Shown here one piece after another: positions 24,853 through 32,918 of a stretch of 34,019 bases of DNA. Both the position numbers and the translations under genes were made by a program. Source of the stretch: Chloroflexota bacterium (GTDB lineage: Bacteria > Chloroflexota > Dehalococcoidia > Lucifugimonadales > Lucifugimonadaceae); the NCBI GenBank assembly GCA_022562515.1, contig JADFPB010000004.1, positions 1 to 34,019 of the forward strand, read 5' to 3'. Each line of letters starts with the position of its first letter. Within the stretch, counting starts at the first letter, position 1. The notes under the pieces were generated by a model. That model made no database searches. It worked only from the letters and a program-made list of their open reading frames with translations, and had not been told where the DNA came from.

Positions 24853-24907
24853 TCTTGAACGATCCAGCCCTGCACGAACACAGACGCGCAGCAATCAGGC
24901 CCTGACC

Positions 24908-25336
24908 ATGCTATTCCCTATGAAGGTCGACTACGGGCTGAGGATGCTCATAGACCTCGCCCAGCAGCCGGAAGGCCGGCCGATACCGGCCGCAGATATC
25001 GCGGCGCGGCAGGCAATACCTGAGGCATTCGTTGTCCAGTTGTTTAACTCGCTTCAGCGCGGCGGCATGGTTACCAGCCGCAGAGGGCCGCGCGGCGGGC
25101 ACATGTTGGCCATCGCCCCCGAAGATATCTCTGTTGCCGAAGTGGTCGAAGTATTCGACCGTTCCATCGCGCCTATGGGCTGCATCCATTCACCTGACGA
25201 CTGTACGCTCTCCGGAGCTTGCTCGCAGCGCGAGCTCTGGAGCGACGTGGAGCAGTTGCTGCTGGAAGTGCTGAGCAAAACGAGCGTCGCGGACCTGGCG
25301 GCGAAACAGACCTCGATGGCCAGCGCACTCGTCTGA
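24908..25336 (+). CDS. Rrf2-family transcriptional regulator with Fe-S type cysteines
   Basis: A 142-residue Rrf2-family winged-helix regulator: MKVDYGLRMLIDLAQQ at the N-terminus, HTH in IPAADIAARQAIPEAFVVQLFNSLQRGGMVTSRRG, and the wing GPRGGHMLA. Cys92, Cys99 and Cys105 (spacing x6 and x5) resemble the three [2Fe-2S] ligands of IscR, NsrR and similar proteins. Its position directly before moeB and cysM suggests control of cysteine or sulfur-carrier metabolism in response to Fe-S or cysteine status. The ATG at 24908 is chosen over the TTG at 24839, which lies upstream of the predicted transcription start; ATG 24920 is also possible. Confidence 0.88.
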   Translation: MLFPMKVDYGLRMLIDLAQQPEGRPIPAADIAARQAIPEAFVVQLFNSLQRGGMVTSRRGPRGGHMLAIAPEDISVAEVVEVFDRSIAPMGCIHSPDDCTLSGACSQRELWSDVEQLLLEVLSKTSVADLAAKQTSMASALV

Positions 25337-25548
25337 TCCGGCTGTCAGCGCACTCAAAGCCGGAGTATCATGTCGAACCGCAAAGTTTCTCTTGCCGCTT
25401 GCGAGGGGGCCGGTTGGCACCTCTGACAAGCTGTGAAGTATCTAACTGGCGGAGATAAAATCCAGGAGTTATTCAATTGTTACCGGGCGCCGGCGGCGCT
25501 GATACCGTTGCCGGAACCAGTCCCTGGGAATGAACTGGGAGAACACTT

Positions 25549-25580
25549 CCTGGAATCGCGCAATGAGTCGCGATTCCAGG
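25549..25580 (+). promoter_or_regulatory. Perfect 12-bp hairpin in the moeB leader
   Basis: CCTGGAATCGCG (25549-25560) and CGCGATTCCAGG (25569-25580) form a perfect stem with an eight-base loop, ending 26 bases before the moeB ATG and just before its ribosome site. There is no U-tract, so it is not a simple terminator. Further upstream a smaller stem CCAGT/ACTGG is possible. It may stabilise mRNA, bind a regulator or belong to a structured leader. Confidence 0.55.
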
Positions 25581-25606
25581 CTACAAAGTGATAGAGGGAA
25601 AAAGAA

Positions 25607-26440
25607 ATGGCTGAAATTCAGGCACTGAGTCCTGAGCAGGTGGCACGGTATAGCCGCCACATCATCATGCCGGATGTCGGCAGCGCCGGACAGCGCAAGC
25701 TGCTCGGGTCAAAGGTCTTGATCGTAGGCGCCGGCGGCCTCGGCTCACCGGTCGCCATGTACCTGGCCCTCGCAGGTGTCGGCACCATCGGCATCGTAGA
25801 TTTCGACATCGTCGAACTCAGCAACCTTCAGCGCCAGATCCTGCACCAGAACAAAGACGTGGGCGTTCGGAAGGTCGTATCAGCCCGCGAAACCCTCGAG
25901 GCCTACAACCCGGACGTTAACGTGATACTGCACGAGGAGCCGATCGACTCCACGAACGCCATGGACATCATCCCCAACTACGACATCATCGTGAACGGCG
26001 CGGACAATTTCCCGACGCGATATCTCGTCAACGACGCTTCGTACCTGGCAGGCAAGCCGCTGGTCGACGGCAGCATCCTCTTGTTCGACGGCCAGGCATC
26101 CACGTACATCCCCGGCCAGGGCTGCTACCGCTGCGTCTTCCCAGAGCCGCCGCCACCCGGCGAGGTCCCGAGTTGCGCCGAAGCCGGAGTGCTCGGCGCG
26201 CTACCGGGAATCATCGGAACCATCCAGGCCACAGAGGTCATAAAGCTGATCCTCGGCAAGGGCGAACCGCTCGCCGGTCGGATGCTTCTGCTGGACGCGC
26301 TCGCAATGGACTTCCGCATAGTGAAAGTTCGCCGAAATTCCAAGTGCCCCCTCTGCGGCGACAAGCCAACTGTCACGGAACTCATCGATTACGAGCAGTT
26401 CTGCGGCATTGCGCCGCCAGCCGCTCCTGTAGGGGTGTAG
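25607..26440 (+). CDS. MoeB/ThiF/MoeZ-like sulfur-carrier adenylyltransferase
   Basis: A 277-residue E1-like enzyme that adenylates the C-terminal Gly-Gly of a ubiquitin-like sulfur carrier. The Rossmann motif GAGGLG is at 41-46, with DFDIVELSNLQRQ (about 65-77) contacting ATP. The zinc cysteines are Cys173/Cys176 and Cys247/Cys250, and a catalytic-type Cys190 lies in PSCAEAGVLG. There is no C-terminal rhodanese domain, unlike MoeZ. With the CysM-like synthase next to it, the likely carrier is a CysO/ThiS-type protein, but none is encoded in this window. An AGGG site eight bases before the ATG supports the start. Confidence 0.9.
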   Translation: MAEIQALSPEQVARYSRHIIMPDVGSAGQRKLLGSKVLIVGAGGLGSPVAMYLALAGVGTIGIVDFDIVELSNLQRQILHQNKDVGVRKVVSARETLEAYNPDVNVILHEEPIDSTNAMDIIPNYDIIVNGADNFPTRYLVNDASYLAGKPLVDGSILLFDGQASTYIPGQGCYRCVFPEPPPPGEVPSCAEAGVLGALPGIIGTIQATEVIKLILGKGEPLAGRMLLLDALAMDFRIVKVRRNSKCPLCGDKPTVTELIDYEQFCGIAPPAAPVGV

Positions 26441-26506
26441 CTCCCGCACGACCCGATAACGGGCCAGGAAGTACAGAAGTACATAAGAGGATTACATCAG
26501 GGACAG

Positions 26507-26529
26507 ACCGGCGGCCACGAGCCGCCGGT
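26507..26529 (+). promoter_or_regulatory. Hairpin between moeB and cysM
   Basis: ACCGGCGGC (26507-26515) and GCCGCCGGT (26521-26529) form nine perfect GC-rich pairs around a five-base loop, 36 bases before the cysM ATG. There is no U-tract. It could modulate relative expression of the two genes or protect an mRNA end. Confidence 0.5.
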
Positions 26530-26564
26530 TGCGCGCCCGTGGAGCAACAGCCACAAGGCAAAAA

Positions 26565-27548
26565 ATGGGGGATAGGCAGCAATTGTCAACGGGCACGGAT
26601 CCGGTCACGAACATGCTCAAGAGGGATGTCATCGATGCCATCGGCAACACTCCTCTTGTTGACGTCAGCATTCTCAGTCCCAACCCGGACGTCAGGATAT
26701 TCGCCAAGCTGGAGGGAGCGAACCCGAGCGGCAGCGTCAAAGACCGGATTGCCAGGCACATGATCCTCGCCGCAGAGGAGGCCGGCAGCATCAAGCCCGG
26801 CGACGTAATCATCGAGCCGACGAGCGGCAACACGGGAATAGCGCTGGCAATGGTCACCCGCCTGCGCGGCTATAGCCTGAAGGCGGTCATGCCCGCCAGC
26901 GTGAGCGCCGAGAGAGTCCAACTGCTGAAGGCCTATGGTGCGGAGGTGATCTTCTCCGACGGCTCAAAAGGCACCAACGAATCGATACTGGTGGCGAAAA
27001 ACATTGCCAGGGAGAACCCGGCGTACTTCATGCCGTACCAGTACGGCAACGAAGCCAATCCCGACGCGCACTACGTCACCACCGGCCCGGAGATCATCCG
27101 CGATATGCCTGGCGTAGATGTCTTCGTCGCGGGGCTCGGCACCGGCGGAACGCTCATGGGTGTCGGCCGCGCCTTGCGTGAACACAACCCGGACGTGAAG
27201 ATCATAGCCATAGCGCCCCATCCAGACGAAGTTGTGCAGGGACTCCGCAGCCTCGAACACGGCTTCGTTCCGCCGATTCTCGACCTCGATGCGCTGGACG
27301 CCCGGTTGATGATCGAAGCGGGCGAGGCGTTCCACTGGACCCAGCAACTTCTCACACAGACGGGTGTGTTCGCGGGCTTCTCCTCCGGCGCCGTCATCGC
27401 CGGCGCCCGCCGCTGGGCCGAGCGGATGGAGCGCGGCAACATCGTCTGCCTGCTTGCCGACAGCGGCTGGAAGTACCTGAGCACGGGCCTCTTCGACCGG
27501 GACTTCAAGGATATGGAGGAGGAGGTCAAAGGCAAAATCTGGTGGTAG
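26565..27548 (+). CDS. cysM: Cysteine synthase, CysM type (probably sulfur-carrier dependent)
   Basis: A 327-residue PLP enzyme of the fold-II cysteine synthase family. The PLP lysine is Lys59 in NPSGSVKDR, with the phosphate-binding and substrate loops PTSGNTG (85-91) and GTGGTLMG. The C-terminal part reads SGWKYLSTGLF and ends in KGKIWW. In Mycobacterium CysM, which takes sulfur from the thiocarboxylated carrier CysO, the same position has GWKYLSTG and an aromatic C-terminus that closes the active site. This, together with the preceding MoeB-like gene, suggests an O-phosphoserine/CysO-type route; that is inference. The ATG at 26565 has AAGG six bases upstream; a later ATG at 26613 lacks one. 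Confidence 0.92.
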   Translation: MGDRQQLSTGTDPVTNMLKRDVIDAIGNTPLVDVSILSPNPDVRIFAKLEGANPSGSVKDRIARHMILAAEEAGSIKPGDVIIEPTSGNTGIALAMVTRLRGYSLKAVMPASVSAERVQLLKAYGAEVIFSDGSKGTNESILVAKNIARENPAYFMPYQYGNEANPDAHYVTTGPEIIRDMPGVDVFVAGLGTGGTLMGVGRALREHNPDVKIIAIAPHPDEVVQGLRSLEHGFVPPILDLDALDARLMIEAGEAFHWTQQLLTQTGVFAGFSSGAVIAGARRWAERMERGNIVCLLADSGWKYLSTGLFDRDFKDMEEEVKGKIWW

Positions 27549-27633
27549 GCACCAGATGTCTCTGGACTTTCTCGGGATTCAGGCGTATCTGCCCGGTCGG
27601 GGACGAATCATCCGCGGAGGGTTGCGGATTTTC

Positions 27634-27682
27634 GTAGGGGCGGCGGCTTGCGCCACCCTGAGCCTGTCGAAGGGCCCCTCCC
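27634..27682. repeat. Probable dispersed intergenic palindromic repeat
   Basis: The stretch includes GTAGGGGCGGCGGCTTGCGC followed by CCTGAGCCTGTCGAAGGG. The second phrase is familiar from short repeats scattered between genes in many environmental bacterial genomes. Only one such copy and one distant relative (32780-32806) are seen here, so repetition within this genome is not shown. Confidence 0.4.
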
Positions 27683-27804
27683 GTCACTCTGTTATTAATG
27701 ATTTTCTGAGCGTAGTCTTCGGCGTCGAAGAACCCTGCCTACATCGCCAACACCGTGCGATACGCATCGACCACCCTCCGCCAGCTCGCTCACCGGCCGA
27801 ACGC

Positions 27805-27837
27805 GAAACGACCCCGCCAGATCGGCGGGGCCGTTTC
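27805..27837. terminator. Bidirectional terminator between cysM and peroxiredoxin
   Basis: GAAACG-A-CCCCGCC pairs with GGCGGGG-C-CGTTTC, thirteen pairs with one internal A/C mismatch and a five-base loop. The A- and T-rich ends make it usable from both sides. It lies 20 bp after the peroxiredoxin stop. Confidence 0.7.
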
Positions 27838-27857
27838 ATTGAATCCGCGAATCGACT

Positions 27858-28493
27858 CTACTTGTTCGGCTGAGGAGTCATCCGAAGGTAAGGCTTCAAG
27901 GTGTTGAAGCCCTTCGGGAACATCTCTCTGGCATCCTCATCGGAAACCGTCGGGAGAACCACCACGTCGTCGCCGTCCCGCCAGTTCGCCGGAGTCGCCA
28001 CCTTGTGGCTGTCGGTAAGTTGCAGGGCGTCCACGACCCGCAGAATCTCGGCGAAGTTTCGGCCCGTCGCCGCCGGGTAGGTCAGTGACAGGCGCAGCGT
28101 CTTGTTCGGGTCCACGATGAACACCGACCGGACGGTCGCCGGCGCCTGCTCGTTGTTATCGAGCATGTCGTACATCTTCGAGACTTTCCGGTCGGAGTCC
28201 GCGATGAGTGGGAAGTTCAGGGCGTGGCCCTGCGTCTCCTCGATGTCCTTCGCCCACTCCGCATGCTTCTCGACCGAGTCAACGCTCAATCCCAGGAGCT
28301 TCACGTTGCGCTTATCGAACTCAGGCTTCAGACCGCTGGCCGCGCCAAGCTCGGTCGTGCAAACCGGCGTGAAGTCGGCCGGGTGCGAAAAGAGAATGCC
28401 CCAGCTATCGCCGAGGTAGTCGTAGAAATCGATCTGGCCCTCGGTAGAGTCCTGCTGGAAGTTCGGTACCTTGTCACCCAATCGAATTGTCAT
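27858..28493 (-). CDS. 1-Cys peroxiredoxin (Prx6 class)
   Basis: The 211-residue enzyme reduces hydroperoxides through the peroxidatic Cys45 in SHPADFTPVCTTEL. The length and the C-terminal extension (ANWRDGDDVVVLPTVSDEDAREMFP and the TLKPYLR end) are those of the Prx6 class. The frame is open to 28532, but the family starts at MTIRLGDKVPNF; the ATG at 28493 has a GGGAGG site about 11 bases upstream. It is alone between a terminator and a 175-bp gap. Confidence 0.93.
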   Translation of the reverse strand: MTIRLGDKVPNFQQDSTEGQIDFYDYLGDSWGILFSHPADFTPVCTTELGAASGLKPEFDKRNVKLLGLSVDSVEKHAEWAKDIEETQGHALNFPLIADSDRKVSKMYDMLDNNEQAPATVRSVFIVDPNKTLRLSLTYPAATGRNFAEILRVVDALQLTDSHKVATPANWRDGDDVVVLPTVSDEDAREMFPKGFNTLKPYLRMTPQPNK

Positions 28494-28668
28494 TGCTAAT
28501 AAATCCTCCCGTGACTTTGATATTGCGCTCACCGGCGGCAGTATTCGATCGCCAGCCGAATGATCGACGTCCGGACTGCCAAGCTTACGCGAGCACTATA
28601 AAGAGTCAAGTGCTGCTCAATGTGAACGTTATATCGGCAAGCGCAAATCTACGCCTGCCGGGGCGGTT

Positions 28669-29376
28669 TCAGCGCCGGAAAAGGGCCAGGAAACGATCCT
28701 CATACTGCTCGAACAGTCCCCACCGCTCCAACTCGGCGTGGACTTCCGACGGGTCGCGCTCCCCGCGCCGCGCCTCTTCCAGCATCCGTTCAATGCGCAT
28801 GTGGGCATCGCGCGGCGCGCCGTTCTGCGTATCGAGCAGGCCGCGCGAGTTCAGATCGCTAAAGTTGCCCTGGACGGACATGTTCGTCAGATCGAATATG
28901 AACTTCAGCAGCGACAGATCCCAGTGATCGTCAACGCCGCGAATCACCGCCTCCAGACGCTTGTCCTCTTTGTCCAGCCGCGCGTGGATGCGGCCCGATA
29001 CCTCGTCGGCATTGCCTGAGACGATCTCGGTGCTGCCGAACTCGTTCTTGTACGTGTAGAGGAGCCCCGGCGCGTTGGCCCCGTACATCTGGGTGATCTG
29101 TTCGAGAAACTCCTCCGCATTCTTGCCAAACCCATCGGTTCGTGACAGGTAATACGGAGTCACCACCTGCGGCCGCTCGGCGCGAACCGTCCCGTTGCGG
29201 ATCACGGCCTCCTCCACCGAGCCGGCCTGCGGCAGATCCGCGTAAACGGGCACACTGACCATGTGATAGCGGATCACCGTGCTGCCAAACGTGGCGAGCG
29301 TCTGCGACGGTGGCCGCACCACCCGTGTATTGCGCATCACATATGCAATGCGCGGGTTTTCGTTTTTCTCTTCCAT
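28669..29376 (-). CDS. Hypothetical soluble protein
   Basis: I do not recognise this 235-residue protein. The N-terminal half appears alpha/beta (RIAYVMRNTRVVRPPSQTLATFGSTVIRYHMVSVPVYADL), with no signal or membrane segment; the C-terminal half is charged and helical, ending in WGLFEQYEDRFLALFRR. The frame is open to 29577, but the ATG at 29376 (MEEKNENPRIAYV) is more natural because the upstream residues look non-coding. It has the codon use of its neighbours. The gene is separated by 175 bp from the peroxiredoxin downstream and by 246 bp from the aldolase upstream. Confidence 0.7.
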   Translation of the reverse strand: MEEKNENPRIAYVMRNTRVVRPPSQTLATFGSTVIRYHMVSVPVYADLPQAGSVEEAVIRNGTVRAERPQVVTPYYLSRTDGFGKNAEEFLEQITQMYGANAPGLLYTYKNEFGSTEIVSGNADEVSGRIHARLDKEDKRLEAVIRGVDDHWDLSLLKFIFDLTNMSVQGNFSDLNSRGLLDTQNGAPRDAHMRIERMLEEARRGERDPSEVHAELERWGLFEQYEDRFLALFRR

Positions 29377-29622
29377 GGTCAGATAACAGGGTCCTTTGAA
29401 TTGGGGTCTATCTCTATTCTGACACGGGCACTCGGAATGCCAAATAGGCGAGTGCCTGTTTTTGAGCGCGGCTACGCCTTCAACATCCTCCGCGATGCCC
29501 ACACGCTGAACTATGGCATCCGGCCTGTTGCTCGGACCTCGGCCCGGCCGGAATACGCACCGGGCTGGCCCTTCCAATCAACGGTTGCGGCCCATCATCT
29601 GTAGATTTCCCCACCGTATCGG

Positions 29623-30411
29623 CTACGACCCCCCGAGCGCCTTCACGATCCCCTCGCCCTCGCGCTTCCAGAAGGCGTGGAGGATGGAGATGTCCGTCCC
29701 CACGGAGAAGTGCCGCACGCCCATGTCCAGGTACGCCTTCGTCTCGTCCGCGGAGCCGATCTCGGCCCGTGGCGGCACGCCCATCTTGATGGCCATCTCG
29801 AACGTCTTCTTCTTCGCCGCCACGACCTCCGGGTGGTTCATCTCCCCCGGGTGGCCGATGTTCACAGAAAAATCGGAGCCGCCCCACTGCACCATCTCAA
29901 CCTTGGGCTGTTCGAGGATCTCTTCCAGGTTGTCGACCGCGCCCTTCTTCTCGATCATGAAGGCCAGCACCGTGTCGGCAATGGACTGGACGTACTCCGG
30001 CGACCCGCCGTAGCCCATGTACGAGTTTCGCCTGGTGGCCACACCGTACTGCCCACCATGATCCGGGTGATCCGGCGTGGCTGCCCTGATGCAGTCACGC
30101 AACTCGTCCATGTTCCTGACGTCGGTGAACAGGACGCTGCCATAACCGGCGCCGATTCCCCTCTGCGCGAGGAACGGCATGAGACTCTGATCAATCTTGA
30201 TCATGCTGCCCATGTTGAACAGCTCGGCGGTGCGGCACATGTTGTCGAGGTCGTGGAGGTCCGATGGGCCGTATTCGGCCACGAACTCCACGTAGTCGTA
30301 ATACCCCGTGTGGCCGATGGCCTCGATCTCGGCCGGCCAGACGCTGTGGATGTGCGTGCTCAGAGTCGGCTCGCCCGCGTCCAGCTTCTGCCTCAATATG
30401 TTTGGTCTCAT
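29623..30411 (-). CDS. HpcH/HpaI-family aldolase
   Basis: A 262-residue TIM-barrel of the HpcH/HpaI class II aldolase/citrate lyase group, cleaving 2-keto-3-deoxy acids to pyruvate and an aldehyde. Features include the early strand YDYVEFVAEYGPSDL, AFMIEKKGAVDNLEEILEQPKVEMVQWGGSDFSVNIG with the metal-binding Glu and Asp, and a late GVRHFSVGTD. Some positions differ from the best-known HpaI (for example the segment around SDLHDLDNM), so the substrate is open. It is not next to the sugar-acid cluster at 5-9.5 kb but could serve the same kind of pathway. A GGGGAG lies 12 bases before the ATG. Confidence 0.85.
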   Translation of the reverse strand: MRPNILRQKLDAGEPTLSTHIHSVWPAEIEAIGHTGYYDYVEFVAEYGPSDLHDLDNMCRTAELFNMGSMIKIDQSLMPFLAQRGIGAGYGSVLFTDVRNMDELRDCIRAATPDHPDHGGQYGVATRRNSYMGYGGSPEYVQSIADTVLAFMIEKKGAVDNLEEILEQPKVEMVQWGGSDFSVNIGHPGEMNHPEVVAAKKKTFEMAIKMGVPPRAEIGSADETKAYLDMGVRHFSVGTDISILHAFWKREGEGIVKALGGS

Positions 30412-30717
30412 GACGTTCGATTACTCCCCGATCCATGTGCCTTCAACCTGAGGCGGCAAGGGTAATCGAAACTGGCTACCAGCGGACGAAGGCGAGGCCG
30501 CAATCGGCTCGACCGTTGCGCCGTTGATCGCGTCACTCTAACGCAGCGCCTCCGTCAGCCACTCGGGCATGATCTTTTCAGTAGTCCGCGGGAACTGCAT
30601 GGCGTCTTTGCATGCCTTTCATGGTGGGCCATGCTGGCCGTCCCCGGCCGTGCCAGGTTTTCATCCGCCCCGGGCGGACCCCGCTGTGGGGGAGCGCGCT
30701 CCAGAATCGCGTCCCCG
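30412..30717. other. Intergenic region between the hydrolase stop and the aldolase start
   Basis: No gene is seen. A small perfect palindrome TCCGCCCCGGGCGGA at about 30663-30677 lies just after the hydrolase gene on the minus strand but has no U-tract. The aldolase ribosome site is at its right end. Confidence 0.4.
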
Positions 30718-31908
30718 CTAGTCGTCAATCGCAGCGTTCACCAGCACCTGCAACTCCCTGCGGAGGGGATAGTCGTTGGACGGAATCAACTGCGTCATGA
30801 AAACGACGATGACCTCTTCGACCGGGTCTATCCAGAACGCGGTGCTTGCCGCGCCACCCCACGCGTACTGGCCGGGTGAACCAACGATCTGCGAAGTGCT
30901 CGGCTCCAGCACGACTGAAAACCCCAGGCCAAACCCGATCCCATCAAATGTGGCCTCGCTCCACCTGCCGGGAATCGCACGATCTGCCAGAGACTTCCCA
31001 CCTGGAAGATGGTTCGTCGTCATTAAATCGATCGTCTTCCGGCTCAGGATTCGCTGGCCTTCCAGCTCGCCGCCGTTCAACAGCATCTGGCAGAGGCGGA
31101 AATAGTCTGACGCGGTAGACACCATCCCACCGCCACCTGAAAGTAATTTTGGAGTCTTACGGTATGCGCTCGTCTCCGGGTCGTCCTGAAGAACGAAGCC
31201 GTTCTCGGCAGTAGGGGCATAGCAGGCGGCAAACCGATCAAGCCTGTCGTCCGGGACGTAAAACGCCGTGTCGACCATGCCAAGCGGACCCAGAATCCGC
31301 TCTTTCAGAAAGGCGTCGAACTTCTGCCCTGATATCACCTCAACCAGGTATCCGCACAGATCGGTGGAGACGGAGTAGTTCCAGGCCGTTCCCGGTGAGT
31401 AGAGAAGCGGCAGTCCTGCCAGTGTGGTCGACCATTCCGCAAGTGGGCGATCAATCAGATTTGGGTAGGCCCGATCAACCGGGTTATCGTCGGTGAATCC
31501 GTACGTAAGCCCGGACTGATGCGAAAGAAGATCTCGAATAGTCATCGCTCGGTCTGGCGGCCGGGTCTTGAAATCCGGGTGCTCACCGCTTACCCACACT
31601 TCCGTATCCGACCACTCAGGCAAGAATTCGCCTACGGGGTCATTGAGCTGAAATCGCCCCTCCTCGTACAGCATCATCAGCGCCACGGTCGTTATCGGCT
31701 TCGTCATCGAGTAGATGCGGTAGATCGTGTCCTTCTGCGTTGGCTTCCCGCGCTCGGAGTCCATCAAGCCGAGCGCCGAGAAGTGTGCGATCTCTCCTCG
31801 TCGGGCAACCAGCGTCAGCGCGCCGGGAATCTTCCCGGCGTCGATGTAGTTCTCCGTGAGAAATCGATCGATCCGCCCGAGGCGGTCTGCAGATAGTCCA
31901 GTGGTCAT
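30718..31908 (-). CDS. Class C beta-lactamase-like serine hydrolase
   Basis: A 396-residue member of the beta-lactamase/D-alanyl-D-alanine carboxypeptidase/esterase group. The nucleophile motif SxxK is Ser67-Lys70 (RIYSMTKP). The second motif is a tyrosine in WNYSVSTDLCG (YxN-like, with Val at the third place), and WGGAAST near 345 stands for the third motif. No signal peptide is visible, so it is likely cytoplasmic; an esterase or amidase role fits better than cell-wall or antibiotic targets. Its ATG overlaps by four bases (ATGA) the stop of a short upstream frame. It is not evidence for resistance. Confidence 0.87.
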   Translation of the reverse strand: MTTGLSADRLGRIDRFLTENYIDAGKIPGALTLVARRGEIAHFSALGLMDSERGKPTQKDTIYRIYSMTKPITTVALMMLYEEGRFQLNDPVGEFLPEWSDTEVWVSGEHPDFKTRPPDRAMTIRDLLSHQSGLTYGFTDDNPVDRAYPNLIDRPLAEWSTTLAGLPLLYSPGTAWNYSVSTDLCGYLVEVISGQKFDAFLKERILGPLGMVDTAFYVPDDRLDRFAACYAPTAENGFVLQDDPETSAYRKTPKLLSGGGGMVSTASDYFRLCQMLLNGGELEGQRILSRKTIDLMTTNHLPGGKSLADRAIPGRWSEATFDGIGFGLGFSVVLEPSTSQIVGSPGQYAWGGAASTAFWIDPVEEVIVVFMTQLIPSNDYPLRRELQVLVNAAIDD

Positions 31909-32003
31909 GCCTTCAATATCTCCCTTTGCGCCAGCACCCGCTCCAGCAGCGGCCTCATGCCCAGTTCCTGCGCGATGGCGATGGCCTCATCTTGAGCTAA
32001 GAG
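31905..32003 (-). pseudogene. Possible 3' remnant of a TPR/ATPase-type regulator gene
   Basis: The last 32 codons of a minus-strand frame read LLAQDEAIAIAQELGMRPLLERVLAQREILKA. This resembles the final TPR-like helix pair found at the C-terminus of many large ATPase or adenylate-cyclase-type regulators (ELGMRPLL.RV). Upstream in the same frame the residues are basic and unlike such proteins, so only the tail seems to remain. The stop overlaps the hydrolase start (ATGA), which could still couple translation. It could be chance. Confidence 0.35.
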
Positions 32004-32125
32004 GCCGGGCCGCGGGCGTCGCCGTACCCGCTCAGATGGCATGGCGGCCCGAATCATAGCGCGAATCTGCCAGAGTCCGTTTATCGCCGGTTGACGCGCC
32101 GTCACACGCCAACCAGAATGTCGCC

Positions 32126-32746
32126 ATGTTCCGACTCCGGCAACGCGCGTTCGCCTTCGGTTATGACTTCCTCGCCGGCTCTGCTGAGCGCGGCCCATAT
32201 CGGGAATTCCGGGAGTACGTCGCAGGGCAGGCCAGGGGGCATATCCTTGAGATCGGCGCGGGCACGGGGGCCAATCTGGGCTACTACCCGGCAGACGCCG
32301 ACCTGACTCTCTCAGACCCGAACCCCTTCATGCTCAAGCGACTGGAGCGAAAGGCGTTGGAACAGGGCATATCGATTCGCACCGATCACTTCGCGGGCGA
32401 AGAGCTGCCATACGATGACGGCTCGTTCGACACCGTCGTAAGCACGCTGGTTATGTGCAGCGTAAACGACCCCGCCGCATCGATCGCGGAGATCGCGCGG
32501 GTACTCAAGCCCGGCGGCGAGTTCCGCTTCATGGAGCACATCCGTGGCGAAGGCCTCATCAGAGAGCGCTTCCAGGATCTGATGACGCCGGTCTGGCGCG
32601 CCATCGGAGACGGCTGCCATCCCAACCGGACCACCGTCTCCACGATCAGTCAGAACGGACTGGAAATAACCGAAACCCGGCAATTCTCATTCGGCCCGTA
32701 CCCGATCAGGCCGCACATCGCCGGGGTGGCGCGGAAGGCTGCCTGA
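32126..32746 (+). CDS. Class I SAM-dependent methyltransferase (METTL7-like)
   Basis: A 206-residue Rossmann-fold methyltransferase with motif I HILEIGAGTGANLGYY (about 39-54), the acidic residue of motif II in LTLSDPNPFML, motif IV/V in DGSFDTVVSTLVMCSVNDP and RVLKPGGEFRFMEHIRGEG. The late GDGCHPNRTT is typical of the METTL7/UbiE-like subgroup. The acceptor is unknown. It is the only plus-strand gene in this part of the window, and no strong ribosome site precedes the ATG at 32126; a shorter alternative start is not apparent. Confidence 0.87.
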   Translation: MFRLRQRAFAFGYDFLAGSAERGPYREFREYVAGQARGHILEIGAGTGANLGYYPADADLTLSDPNPFMLKRLERKALEQGISIRTDHFAGEELPYDDGSFDTVVSTLVMCSVNDPAASIAEIARVLKPGGEFRFMEHIRGEGLIRERFQDLMTPVWRAIGDGCHPNRTTVSTISQNGLEITETRQFSFGPYPIRPHIAGVARKAA

Positions 32747-32779
32747 ATCCGGGCAACCGTCCCAATCCGCCACCCCCAC

Positions 32780-32806
32780 GTTGTCATCCCAAGGGTAGTC
32801 GAGACC
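32780..32806. repeat. Possible dispersed intergenic repeat
   Basis: GTTGTCATCCC followed by AAGGGTAGTCGAGACC resembles the 'GTCATCCCGAG..TAGTCGAGGG' type of short intergenic repeat common in environmental genomes. A single copy is present in the 172-bp gap after the methyltransferase gene. Confidence 0.35.
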
Positions 32807-32918
32807 GCCTCAGCCGGGTCGGCACAGTGGGACGATTTGTGTTCGACGCGGCCAATAGCGCCCCGATCACCATGTAGCCCAGAGACATCTGGCCCCTTGT
32901 GGTGCAGGTGTGCCTGCC

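Larger units (their letters stand above)
27549..27857. other. Intergenic region between cysM and peroxiredoxin (convergent)
   Basis: It contains a dispersed palindromic repeat (27634-27682) and a terminator between the convergent genes (27805-27837). No gene is supported. Confidence 0.5.

Noticed and set aside
24839-24907. TTG start and 23-residue extension of the Rrf2 regulator
   Set aside because: The TTG lies before the predicted -10 element, so it would not be in the transcript; the family starts at the later ATG.
30718-31908. Beta-lactam resistance gene
   Set aside because: The protein has the SxxK fold but no signal peptide and altered second and third motifs; most such proteins are esterases or peptidases, so resistance is not supported.
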